From Parvularcula sp038749595 (lineage in GTDB: Bacteria; Pseudomonadota; Alphaproteobacteria; Caulobacterales; Parvularculaceae): a stretch of 64,000 nt of DNA. Made by a program: the position numbers and the translations under genes. The DNA is taken from contig JBCDHW010000005.1 in the NCBI GenBank assembly GCA_038749595.1, positions 1 to 64,000 of the forward strand. Direction: 5' to 3'. This document shows, piece after piece, positions 35,849-44,212 of this stretch (the first letter of the stretch is position 1; each line of letters begins with the position of its first letter). A model generated the notes under the pieces. That model was not told the origin of the DNA and did no database searches. It was given only the letters and a program-made list of their open reading frames with translations.

Positions 35849-36453
35849 CCACACGGGTTGCCATCCTCATTTCAGGGCTCGGCTCGAACATGGTCGCGCT
35901 CCTCGACGCGATGGCTGACGCTGCATTCCCGGCCGTTCCCGCGCTCGTGATCTCAAACCGAGCAGACGCCGCGGGTCTAGAAAAAGCCCAGGCTGTTGGC
36001 GTTGCGACCCAGGTCATCCCTCACAGAGGGAAGACAAAACCGCAATTCGAGCGTGAACTCGATGAGGCCCTGCGCGCAGCAAACGTCGGGCTGATTTGCT
36101 TGGCCGGCTTCATGCGCGTCCTCTCCGCAGACTTCGTCAGCGCCTGGCCCGGAAAGATCCTCAACATCCACCCCTCGCTGCTTCCGGCATTCCGCGGCTT
36201 GCACGTTCACGAACAGGCCCTCGAAGCAGGCGTCAAAGTATCAGGGTGCACCGTGCATTGGGTCACAGCTGAACTCGACGGCGGACCAATCATTGGCCAA
36301 GGCGTCGTCCCGGTCAGGGATGCTGACAACCCCGCAACGCTCGCCGCGCGTGTTCAGCGTGCAGAACATATCGTCTATCCCGCCGCATTAGCGCGCGCCC
36401 TCGGGAAAGAACCCGAAACACTTGAAACAAGCGACTTCCTCTTCGTCGTCTGA
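35845..36453 (+). CDS. purN: Phosphoribosylglycinamide formyltransferase
   Basis: PurN (202 residues) transfers a formyl group from 10-formyl-THF to GAR. The signature LISGLGSNMVALLDA, the catalytic Asn/His/Asp region (KILNIHPSLLPAFRGLHVHEQAL with GCTVHWVTAELDGGPII) and the usual length are visible. It ends 82 bp before the convergent fasciclin gene. Confidence 0.96.
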   Translation: MTTRVAILISGLGSNMVALLDAMADAAFPAVPALVISNRADAAGLEKAQAVGVATQVIPHRGKTKPQFERELDEALRAANVGLICLAGFMRVLSADFVSAWPGKILNIHPSLLPAFRGLHVHEQALEAGVKVSGCTVHWVTAELDGGPIIGQGVVPVRDADNPATLAARVQRAEHIVYPAALARALGKEPETLETSDFLFVV

Positions 36454-36535
36454 CAATCCATGCACCCGTGCCGAATCGACCGGGTCACACGGCGGGGCTC
36501 CCGCATACTCCGTACACCACCTCTCTCCAAAAGCT

Positions 36536-37120
36536 CTACTCGGTGGGCGGAATGAGGACCGCATCAATCACGTGGACGACGCCGTTCGACACCGCAATGT
36601 CTGGCAACGCGACGATCGCTGTGCTCGGCTCTGTACCCAGGGCGATTACCGAGCCGGTTACCGTGATCGTAAGGTCAGTCCCCGCTGCAGTTTTGATCGT
36701 TTGTGCACCCTGAACAAATGCATCCCGCGCGAAGGAGCCTGGAATAATGTGGTGTCGGAGAATGCGTTCGAGCGTTTCGGCGCTGCCGTCTTGGGTCAAA
36801 ACAGTGACGGGGGCGCCCGCGAGAAGGGCCTCAAACGCCTCATTCGTCGGCGCAAATAACGTCACAGCACTCTCGCCCTCGAGCTCCGCCAAAAGACCAG
36901 CCGATTGAAGCGTCGTGCGCAGGGTTGATAAGCGGGGCTCATCCTCAACAAAGGCCCGAAGCGATCGCAATTCCTCAGGCTGTAGGTCGGCTTCCGCGTC
37001 TCGCCCCTCCGACACTTGTGGATTTTGGCTGGAGCCAGGCTGCTCGTCTTGCCGCACGCCGCCGTCGCCGCACGAGATCACAAAAAGCAGAGCGGAAAAC
37101 AGTAGTACAGCGTTACGCAT
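36536..37120 (-). CDS. Fasciclin-domain lipoprotein
   Basis: The 194-residue product starts MRNAVLLFSALLFVISCGDG, a lipoprotein signal with lipobox VISC. One fasciclin (FAS1/beta-Ig-H3) domain follows, with VTLFAPTNEAFEALL, LRHHIIPGSF and GVVHVIDAVLIPP. Such domains mediate adhesion. ATG 37120 is preceded by AAAGAGGA. It lies 65 bp downstream of dnaE and may be read from the same transcript. Confidence 0.88.
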   Translation of the reverse strand: MRNAVLLFSALLFVISCGDGGVRQDEQPGSSQNPQVSEGRDAEADLQPEELRSLRAFVEDEPRLSTLRTTLQSAGLLAELEGESAVTLFAPTNEAFEALLAGAPVTVLTQDGSAETLERILRHHIIPGSFARDAFVQGAQTIKTAAGTDLTITVTGSVIALGTEPSTAIVALPDIAVSNGVVHVIDAVLIPPTE

Positions 37121-37185
37121 TTTAACGGCATCCTCTTTTGGCCACCGCTGGTTAAACCCCCAGCGCGCGCACCGCAAATCGTCCC

Positions 37186-40100
37186 TCACGCGACTTTCTC
37201 GATCGGTCCAACACCATTAATCAGTTGCAGCGCGCCCTGGCTCTTCGGGCTCGCCTTAAAGTCTTCTGGCAAGGTCACCACGACCTCCACATTCTCCTCA
37301 GACAAAGGAAGAATAAGGCGAAGCTCCGTATCGTGATCACTTGTTGCACAGGCGCGTAGGCTTGCTCTGATCGCGGACATAGCCGCTGGCTCGCCGACCG
37401 TCACAGCAAGTCCGGACGCATGCCCTAGCCGCTCGGTTTTCTTCAGGGGACGGACACCCTCCAAAGTGAGGCGCAGCGTTCCTGTCCCGTCGTCGGCGGT
37501 TACCGAAACAAGAACCGGCACACCCGGTTGAATTAAATCATGATGGCGCGCTAATGTCTCGCTAAAGGCCGTTACTTCATAATCACAACTCTCATCGGAA
37601 AGGGTGATCCAAGCAAAAGGTTTGCCAGATTTCGATCGGCGGTTGGTGATCTCTCTGATCACGCCGGCCAACACCAAACTCCGCGTACCAATTTCTTCGG
37701 CATGCACGATACTGTCAGCTGACGGAACGTTTTTCACCTCGAGTTCCGGACGAAATTCTGACAGCGGATGCCCCGAGAGGTAAAAGCCCACCGCTTGGCG
37801 CTCTTCATCAAGTTGCTCCATCGCTGACCATGGGCCAGCTGCTGGGAGTTTTGGCCGCGGGATCTCGGCGGGTCCAGACCCAAACAAGCCTCCCTGGGCG
37901 GAGGTTTTATCGTCCATGTGCGCGGCAGAGTATCGGCAAAGGAAATCAGCAGCAGCAAGAACTTCGGCCCGATGGGGGTGGATTGCATCGAATGCGCCTG
38001 CCCGCGCGAGCTGCTCAACACCGCGCCGACCAACTTGCCGACAATCTACCCGCTCTGCAAAATCGAACAGGCTGGTAAATGGGCCGCCTTCGACCCGCGC
38101 ATTTTCAATCAACCGCATGGCTTCGAAGCCGACATTTTTGACAGCGCCAAGGGCGTAGAAGACTTCGCCACCCCGGGCATAAAAGTCTGCGTTCGAACGG
38201 TTCACACAAGGCGCGTGCACCACGACCTTTGCGCGCCGCGCTTCTGCATGAAACACTGCAAGTTTGTCCGTGTTCGCCAAATCGAGCGACATTGAGGCCG
38301 ACAGAAACGCCGCGGGATGGTGCGCTTTGAGGTAGGCGGTTTGGTAGCTGATCCATGCGTAGGCCGCGGCGTGCGATTTGTTGAATCCATAACCCGCAAA
38401 TTTCGCGACCAGCTCAAAGATGCCTTCTGCTTTGGAAGCATCAACGCCGCGTTCCTTCGCGCCATCGATGAACCGAATTTTTTGCCGGTCCATTTCCTCT
38501 TTCTTCTTCTTCCCCATCGCCCGACGTAGCAAGTCTGCTTCGCCTAGCGAGTACCCAGAGAGAATTTGCGCGATCTGCATCACCTGTTCTTGGTAAATGA
38601 TGACGCCGAAGGTCTCTTTCAGAACATCCTCAAGCATCGGGTGAAGATAGTCAGGCTCCTCTTCCCCAGCCTTCCGGGCATTATAAGTGGGAATGTTGTC
38701 CATCGGGCCCGGACGGTAGAGGGACACCAGAGCGATAATGTCTTCAAGACTATCCGGCCGCATCCCTTTCAGGGCGGAGCGCATTCCCGCACTTTCGAGC
38801 TGAAAAACGCCGGTCGCTTCCCCGCGGGTGAGCATCGCAAAGGTCTCGGAATCGTCCGTATGCAATCGATCAAGATCGATTTCCACGCCTTCCGCGGCAA
38901 GGCCATCCACCGCACGCCGGATAACGGTCAGCGTTTTCAAGCCAAGGAAATCAAACTTGACCAAGCCAGCGGGCTCGACCCACTTCATATTGAACTGCGT
39001 AGCCGGCATATCCGCGCGCGGATCGAGATAGAGAGGAACGATCTCCTGGAGTGGCCTATCGCCAATAACGACGCCGGCGGCATGAGTCGAAGCATGGCGG
39101 TAAAGGCCCTCCAACTTCAACGCCGTCTCGATGAGAACAGCGACCTGAGGGTCATCGCGCTTTTCGTCCTCAAACCGAGGCTCGCCCGCCATGGCTTGTT
39201 GCAATGTCACCGGGTTGGCTGGGTTGTTGGGCACCATTTTGCAAAGCCGGTCCACCTGGCCGAACGGCATTTGCAAAACCCGACCGACATCGCGCAGCAC
39301 CGCGCGTGCCTGAAGCTTTCCGAACGTAATAATCTGCGCCACACGGTCGTGACCATATTTCGCCTGGACGTAGCGGATCACTTCGTCTCGCCGCTCCTGA
39401 CAAAAGTCGATGTCGAAGTCCGGCATCGAAACGCGCTCAGGGTTGAGAAAGCGCTCGAACAGCAGACCAAAGCGTAACGGATCTAGGTCGGTTATGGTAA
39501 GCGCGTACGCGACAAGACTTCCTGCGCCGGAGCCGCGTCCCGGCCCGACCGGAATATTCTGCGCCTTCGCCCACTGGATGAAATCAGCGACGATGAGGAA
39601 ATACCCAGGGAAGCCCATCGTTGCGATGACATTCAGTTCATGACGCAGGCGCTCGTCATAGACTTCGCGCTCCGCAGCGGGCGCGATGGTGGCCAACCGC
39701 TCTTCCAGTCCCCGCCACGCCATGTCTTCAAGTGCCTTGGTCTCTCCTTCTAAGTCGCCAGCAAACGAAGGGAGCATCGGATCCGCCGTACGGGGACGAA
39801 AGGCACATCGCTGGGCGATTTGGAGCGTATTCTCGATCGCTTCCGGCAAGTCGGAAAACAACGCGCACATGGAATCTGCGCTCTTGAACCAAAAATCTTC
39901 GGGTACGGAGCGTCGGTCGTCTTGGCTTATATACGTCCCATCGGCGATGCAGAGTAACGCGTCGTGGGCGTCGTGATCTCCGACCTCTGGGAAATAAACA
40001 CTGTTTGTGGCCACCAACGGAAGAGCTTCGTCATACGCGAGATTGACCAACTGCGCTTCATGGGGGAACCGCCCGTCGTCGTCCGTCTTCTCACTGCTCG

Positions 40101-40635
40101 GCGCGCGCTGAACTTCCAAGTAGAACCGGCCGGGGAAAGCCTTTTTAAGGCGGCGTATAAGTCCAGCCGCCTCTTCGTCCTGGCCGGAGAGGAGCGCTTG
40201 GTCGATTGGTCCACCGAGACCACCTGACAAGCAGATAAGGCCGTCCGTCTCGTTCAACACGTCCGTCAAAGCCACGCTCGCCTCATCGTCGCGCGCAGGT
40301 TCGAGGAAGCTCTTCGAGGCCAGCGCCATGAGGCGGCGGTAGCCCGCCTCATTCTGTGCGAGGAGAACCAGTGGTTGCGGTGCTGGCGGCCTCCCTCGCG
40401 GATCCCCGCGCTGTTCAGGCGCAACCGCCAGCTCGATCCCGGCGATGGCCTGGATACCCTTCGCGGCGAACGTTTCCGAAGCTTCAAGAGCGCCGAAGAG
40501 GTTGTTGGTATCCGTCACGGCGATGGCCGGCATCTGTGCTTCCACACAAAGCGAAGCAAGCCGCGATATTGGGGTTGCGCCCTCTGCGAGGGAGTAGGCG
40601 GAATGGACGTGGAGATGAACGAAGGCGGAGGTCAT
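37186..40635 (-). CDS. dnaE: DNA polymerase III alpha subunit
   Basis: The 1149-residue replicative polymerase starts MTSAFVHLHVHSAYS (PHP domain). It has the palm motif PDFDIDFCQERR with the catalytic Asp pair, PVGPGRGSGAGSLVAY, GYGFNKSHAAAYAWISYQTA and a C-terminal OB and tau-binding region. Its length and ending fit the DnaE1 (replicative) type. ATG 40635 is chosen because homology begins there. Only 61 bp separate it from an upstream 25-codon ORF that follows a LexA box, so dnaE could receive some SOS-controlled transcription. Confidence 0.95.
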   Translation of the reverse strand: MTSAFVHLHVHSAYSLAEGATPISRLASLCVEAQMPAIAVTDTNNLFGALEASETFAAKGIQAIAGIELAVAPEQRGDPRGRPPAPQPLVLLAQNEAGYRRLMALASKSFLEPARDDEASVALTDVLNETDGLICLSGGLGGPIDQALLSGQDEEAAGLIRRLKKAFPGRFYLEVQRAPSSEKTDDDGRFPHEAQLVNLAYDEALPLVATNSVYFPEVGDHDAHDALLCIADGTYISQDDRRSVPEDFWFKSADSMCALFSDLPEAIENTLQIAQRCAFRPRTADPMLPSFAGDLEGETKALEDMAWRGLEERLATIAPAAEREVYDERLRHELNVIATMGFPGYFLIVADFIQWAKAQNIPVGPGRGSGAGSLVAYALTITDLDPLRFGLLFERFLNPERVSMPDFDIDFCQERRDEVIRYVQAKYGHDRVAQIITFGKLQARAVLRDVGRVLQMPFGQVDRLCKMVPNNPANPVTLQQAMAGEPRFEDEKRDDPQVAVLIETALKLEGLYRHASTHAAGVVIGDRPLQEIVPLYLDPRADMPATQFNMKWVEPAGLVKFDFLGLKTLTVIRRAVDGLAAEGVEIDLDRLHTDDSETFAMLTRGEATGVFQLESAGMRSALKGMRPDSLEDIIALVSLYRPGPMDNIPTYNARKAGEEEPDYLHPMLEDVLKETFGVIIYQEQVMQIAQILSGYSLGEADLLRRAMGKKKKEEMDRQKIRFIDGAKERGVDASKAEGIFELVAKFAGYGFNKSHAAAYAWISYQTAYLKAHHPAAFLSASMSLDLANTDKLAVFHAEARRAKVVVHAPCVNRSNADFYARGGEVFYALGAVKNVGFEAMRLIENARVEGGPFTSLFDFAERVDCRQVGRRGVEQLARAGAFDAIHPHRAEVLAAADFLCRYSAAHMDDKTSAQGGLFGSGPAEIPRPKLPAAGPWSAMEQLDEERQAVGFYLSGHPLSEFRPELEVKNVPSADSIVHAEEIGTRSLVLAGVIREITNRRSKSGKPFAWITLSDESCDYEVTAFSETLARHHDLIQPGVPVLVSVTADDGTGTLRLTLEGVRPLKKTERLGHASGLAVTVGEPAAMSAIRASLRACATSDHDTELRLILPLSEENVEVVVTLPEDFKASPKSQGALQLINGVGPIEKVA

Positions 40636-40696
40636 GCGAGCCACGCTAGTCGATTCAGAACCAGGAGCTGCGACCCCGTTCTCCACAATCGACGCC

Positions 40697-40774
40697 CTAC
40701 CCCGCGCAGACAATCAAGGCAGCAACAACGCTGAGCAACGTAGCGAAACCGGCGAGATCCTTAGCGATGATCAT
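40697..40774 (-). CDS. 25-residue hydrophobic peptide behind a LexA box (SidA-like candidate)
   Basis: The minus strand encodes MIIAKDLAGFATLLSVVAALIVCAG, then TAG. It has a short polar start and one hydrophobic stretch of about 17 residues, suggesting a single inner-membrane span. AAAAGGAG lies 8 bases before the ATG, one of the strongest ribosome sites in the window. A perfect GTTC-N7-GTTC SOS box ends 16 bases upstream of the start. Caulobacter SidA, a 29-residue SOS-induced membrane peptide that blocks division, is the closest functional analogue I know; the resemblance is in size, topology and regulation, not demonstrated homology. It lies between dnaE and uvrD. Confidence 0.6.
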   Translation of the reverse strand: MIIAKDLAGFATLLSVVAALIVCAG

Positions 40775-40790
40775 TGTTTAATCTCCTTTT

Positions 40791-40805
40791 GTTCTCTCTG
40801 CGTTC
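40791..40805. promoter_or_regulatory. LexA (SOS) box 1, GTTC-N7-GTTC
   Basis: GTTCTCTCTGCGTTC is an exact match to the alphaproteobacterial LexA direct repeat GTTC-N7-GTTC, preceded by TTTT. It lies immediately upstream of the 25-codon ORF on the minus strand, where bound LexA would block its promoter. Confidence 0.75.
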
Positions 40806-40882
40806 CATACAAAACGAGAACATTCAATCGCACTTTCCCAAAAAAAATTTTCTGGTCCGCCCGACTCGCCGCCAGGCCGCTT

Positions 40883-40897
40883 GTTCACTGGATGTTC
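40883..40897. promoter_or_regulatory. LexA (SOS) box 2, GTTC-N7-GTTC
   Basis: GTTCACTGGATGTTC is a second exact GTTC-N7-GTTC match, 102 bases before the uvrD ATG and 77 bases from box 1. Two perfect sites in one 225-bp divergent intergenic region argue against chance and suggest separate control of the two directions. Confidence 0.7.
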
Positions 40898-40999
40898 TCG
40901 GATGCGGAAAGAGTCTTCAGGCCACTTCGTAAACACCGTTCAGCGAGATCACGCGGCTTTCACGTTCCCGCGCCGCGCGACTCCGCTATAGCTTGGCCT

Positions 41000-43339
41000 A
41001 TGTCGTCATTATCACAGCGCGCACGAAGCGGAGCGGTCGAACCGCAAACTGGCTATTTGGAGGGGCTCAACGAGCGGCAACGCGAGGCCGTGCTTACGAC
41101 GGAAGGCCCGGTGCTAATGCTTGCGGGAGCAGGCACGGGGAAGACGAAGGCGCTCACGACGCGGATCGCTCATCTGCTTTCCGCGGGCTTGGCGCAACCT
41201 TATCAAGTGCTGGCCGTGACGTTCACGAACAAAGCGGCGCGCGAGATGAAAGACCGCGTCGCGGCTCTGATCGGCGGGCCTGCCGAAGGTTTGCGGTGGA
41301 TGGGAACGTTCCACTCCGTCGCCGCACAAATCCTGCGGCGCCACGCTGAGATCGTGGGCCTCAAGTCGAGCTTTACGATCATCGACACCGACGATCAGAT
41401 CCGCCTGTGCAAGCAAGTGATCGAAGCGGCGGGTCTTGACGAAAAACGCTGGACAGGTCGCGGCATGGCGGCCGTCATTGACGGGTGGAAAAACCAAGGG
41501 CTGACGCCAGGCGACCTCAAGGCGCACGACGGCGACAGCTTCGCCGACGGGAAAGGAATTGCTCTTTATAGGGACTATCAAAATCGCTTGATCACCCTGA
41601 ATGCCGCTGATTTTGGCGACTTGCTGGTTCACAACCTCACCATTTTTCGGCACCGCGATCCCGAAACAAAGCGGCTCGATATCCTCAACGACTGGCAGCG
41701 AAAGTTCCGCTACATGCTCGTCGACGAATATCAGGACACCAATGTTGCTCAATATCTTTGGCTTCGCTTACTTGCTCAGCAAGCAGAAGGTCAGCAGGCG
41801 AACATTTGTGTGGTTGGTGACGACGATCAATCAATCTACGGCTGGCGCGGCGCGGAAGTTGAGAATATTCTGAGGTTTGAAAAAGACTTCAAAGGCGCCA
41901 AAGTCATTCGGCTTGAGCAGAATTATCGCTCAACACCGGCGATCCTCGCTGCTGCGTCGGCGGTTATCAGCAACAACGACGGGCGCCTGGGGAAAACTCT
42001 TTGGACGAACGAACCCGACGGCGAACTAATCAAACTGCGCGGCGTCTGGGATGGCGAGGAAGAGGCGCGGTCAGTGGCAGAGGATATCGAGAGCGCCCAA
42101 ATGAAAGGACGTCCGCTCTCGGATATGGCGGTTCTCGTGCGCGCGTCGTTTCAGATGCGCGCCTTCGAAGAACGCTTCAACACAAGCGGTATTCCCTACC
42201 AAGTCGTTGGCGGGCCACGGTTTTATGAGCGTGAAGAGACTCGCGATGCCCTGGCCTACCTCCGCCTCGTCCGGAACCCGGCGGATGATCTCAGCTTTTC
42301 TCGCGTGATCAATAAACCCCGGCGCGGCTTTGGCGATAAAACCATCGCACAACTGAATATCCTTGCACGGAAGGAAAATCTGTCGATGGCCGCGGCGGGC
42401 CAGCTGATGTTGGAGGCGGGTGAGCTGAAGGGCAAGGCGAAGTCAGCCATGACAACTTTCCTCGCCTCACTCGAACGGTGGGCGCGGGAAGCTGAAGCGA
42501 TGGCCCCCGGGGAATTGACCGAGGTGATCCTCGAAGAAGCGGGCTATACGGATTACTGGAAGAACTCAAAGAACGTTCAAGCGCCATCGAAACTGGAGAA
42601 CCTCAAGGAATTGGTCAACGCCGCGTCCGAGTTTGAGACGCTTGCGGGCTATCTTGATCACGTCAGCCTCGTCGCTGAACGCACGGGGGACAGCGAAGAC
42701 GGGCAAGTATGGCTGATGACCTTGCACGCCGCCAAGGGTTTGGAATTCCCCATCGTTTTCCTTCCGGGTTGGGAGGAAGAAATCTTCCCCTCACGGAGAA
42801 GTTTGGATGAAAACGGTCAAGCGGGCCTGGAGGAAGAGCGGCGCCTGGCTTACGTCGGCATCACACGAGCGCGCGAGAGCTGCCGGATCAGCTTCGCGGC
42901 GAATAGGCAAGTGTACGGACGATGGCAAAACGCTCTCCCCTCTCGGTTTGTCGACGAATTGCCCGAAGACCAGGTCGATGTCGTCAGCGAAGCGAGCCTC
43001 TACGGGGTGTCGGCGCGCGAGACCCCAGCGCAATCACGCTTCGCCGACTTGGTCCTCGACGAAAACGCATCCCGCTATGACACGCCCGGTTGGAAACGCG
43101 CGCGCCAGTTTGGCAATGCTCAGCACACAGAACCGATGATCGATGGGCAAGCGCGCTTGATTGCATCGAGTGCGCCCGGAGAAGAAACGTTTTGCGCTGG
43201 CGAGCGGGTTGCCCACGGAAAGTTTGGCGAAGGGACTGTCTTGCGCGCCGAGGGCAACAAGCTTGAGGTCGAATTTGACGACATCGGCGTCAAGAAAGTC
43301 ATCGCGAGCTTCCTCGACGCTGTTCCGTATAAAGATTAG
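41000..43339 (+). CDS. uvrD: UvrD/PcrA-type DNA helicase
   Basis: This 779-residue superfamily 1A helicase unwinds DNA in nucleotide-excision and mismatch repair. Motifs are LAGAGTGKT (Walker A, 41-49), LVDEYQDTN (motif II), VVGDDDQSIYGWRGA (III), LEQNYRST (IV), VWLMTLHAAKGLEFPIVF (V) and RRLAYVGITRARE (VI). The C-terminal end (GKFGEGTVLRAEGNKLEVEF) is the Tudor-like RNA-polymerase-binding domain of PcrA/UvrD. The frame is open to 40634, but that part reads across dnaE and the SOS boxes. ATG 41000 fits family N-termini. Control by LexA box 2 is likely. Confidence 0.95.
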   Translation: MSSLSQRARSGAVEPQTGYLEGLNERQREAVLTTEGPVLMLAGAGTGKTKALTTRIAHLLSAGLAQPYQVLAVTFTNKAAREMKDRVAALIGGPAEGLRWMGTFHSVAAQILRRHAEIVGLKSSFTIIDTDDQIRLCKQVIEAAGLDEKRWTGRGMAAVIDGWKNQGLTPGDLKAHDGDSFADGKGIALYRDYQNRLITLNAADFGDLLVHNLTIFRHRDPETKRLDILNDWQRKFRYMLVDEYQDTNVAQYLWLRLLAQQAEGQQANICVVGDDDQSIYGWRGAEVENILRFEKDFKGAKVIRLEQNYRSTPAILAAASAVISNNDGRLGKTLWTNEPDGELIKLRGVWDGEEEARSVAEDIESAQMKGRPLSDMAVLVRASFQMRAFEERFNTSGIPYQVVGGPRFYEREETRDALAYLRLVRNPADDLSFSRVINKPRRGFGDKTIAQLNILARKENLSMAAAGQLMLEAGELKGKAKSAMTTFLASLERWAREAEAMAPGELTEVILEEAGYTDYWKNSKNVQAPSKLENLKELVNAASEFETLAGYLDHVSLVAERTGDSEDGQVWLMTLHAAKGLEFPIVFLPGWEEEIFPSRRSLDENGQAGLEEERRLAYVGITRARESCRISFAANRQVYGRWQNALPSRFVDELPEDQVDVVSEASLYGVSARETPAQSRFADLVLDENASRYDTPGWKRARQFGNAQHTEPMIDGQARLIASSAPGEETFCAGERVAHGKFGEGTVLRAEGNKLEVEFDDIGVKKVIASFLDAVPYKD

Positions 43340-43348
43340 CATCGTCGG

Positions 43349-44212
43349 CTACGGGTTGGACGTCCGCGTTGAGGGCACCTCGCGGGCGCCAAGGGCTGTT
43401 TTGAACCCGGGAATGTTTTTGAGGATTTTCCAATATCGCGTTGGAAAACAACGTTGAATCATCGCGAGTGTCCGCGCGTCTTTGCCGATCAGCAGACGCG
43501 GGTCCCCCCTCTCCGCCGCATCGAGGATGAGCTGCGCTGCGCGTGTCGGCGGCATGGACAGCGACTTTTCAGCCTGGGCCTGCTGGGCCGCCACCAACTC
43601 TTTCGGCAATACGGGCGAAATCTTCGCTCGCTTTGCAATGTTTGTTGCCACACCCCCTGGATGGACAACTGTGACGCCCACGGAACTTCCCTCAAGCTCA
43701 TGGCGTAGCGACTCAGAAAATCCGCGTACGGCAAACTTTGCCGCGGAATAGGCGGTCTGACCCACCGGTGCGATGATCCCAAAAATCGAGCTGATGTTGA
43801 CGATCTGCGCCGGGCCGTTCTGCCTACGCAGCAACGGAAGAAAGGCCCGGGTCATGTGCACAACGCCGAAAAAATTGATCTCCATCAGCCAACGGAAATC
43901 ACGCGAACCATTGTGCTCGAAAAAACCGCCCATGGCGACACCAGCATTGTTGAACAAAAACCTGACCGCGCCATGCTCCTGCTCAACTTCTTCCGCAGCC
44001 TGAAGAATTGCTTGTTCGTCCGCAACATCGAGCGTCCGCGCCGTCACCGTCACGCCCTGGGCGCGCGCATCGTCCGCAATCGTCTGAAGCTCCTCGCCGT
44101 TAATATCGAACAGCGCCAGATCATAGCCGCGGTCAGCACACAGACGGCTAAGCGCGCGGCCGATGCCGCTCCCTGCGCCCGTGATCACCGCGGTTCCGCG
44201 TGGGGAGGTCAC
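43349..44212 (-). CDS. Short-chain dehydrogenase/reductase
   Basis: The 287-residue classical SDR has the NAD(P) motif TGAGSGIG, NNAG, the catalytic Ser in VNISSIFG and YSAAK (YxxxK). The acidic residue in LALFDING after the second strand suggests NAD rather than NADP preference. It overlaps the monooxygenase gene by 4 bases; such SDR-monooxygenase pairs usually work on the same alcohol/ketone substrates. The exact substrate is unknown. Confidence 0.9.
   Translation of the reverse strand: MTSPRGTAVITGAGSGIGRALSRLCADRGYDLALFDINGEELQTIADDARAQGVTVTARTLDVADEQAILQAAEEVEQEHGAVRFLFNNAGVAMGGFFEHNGSRDFRWLMEINFFGVVHMTRAFLPLLRRQNGPAQIVNISSIFGIIAPVGQTAYSAAKFAVRGFSESLRHELEGSSVGVTVVHPGGVATNIAKRAKISPVLPKELVAAQQAQAEKSLSMPPTRAAQLILDAAERGDPRLLIGKDARTLAMIQRCFPTRYWKILKNIPGFKTALGAREVPSTRTSNP

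Noticed and set aside
40634..40999. N-terminal extension of uvrD
   Set aside because: It would translate through the small ORF region and both LexA boxes. Family homology begins at ATG 41000.
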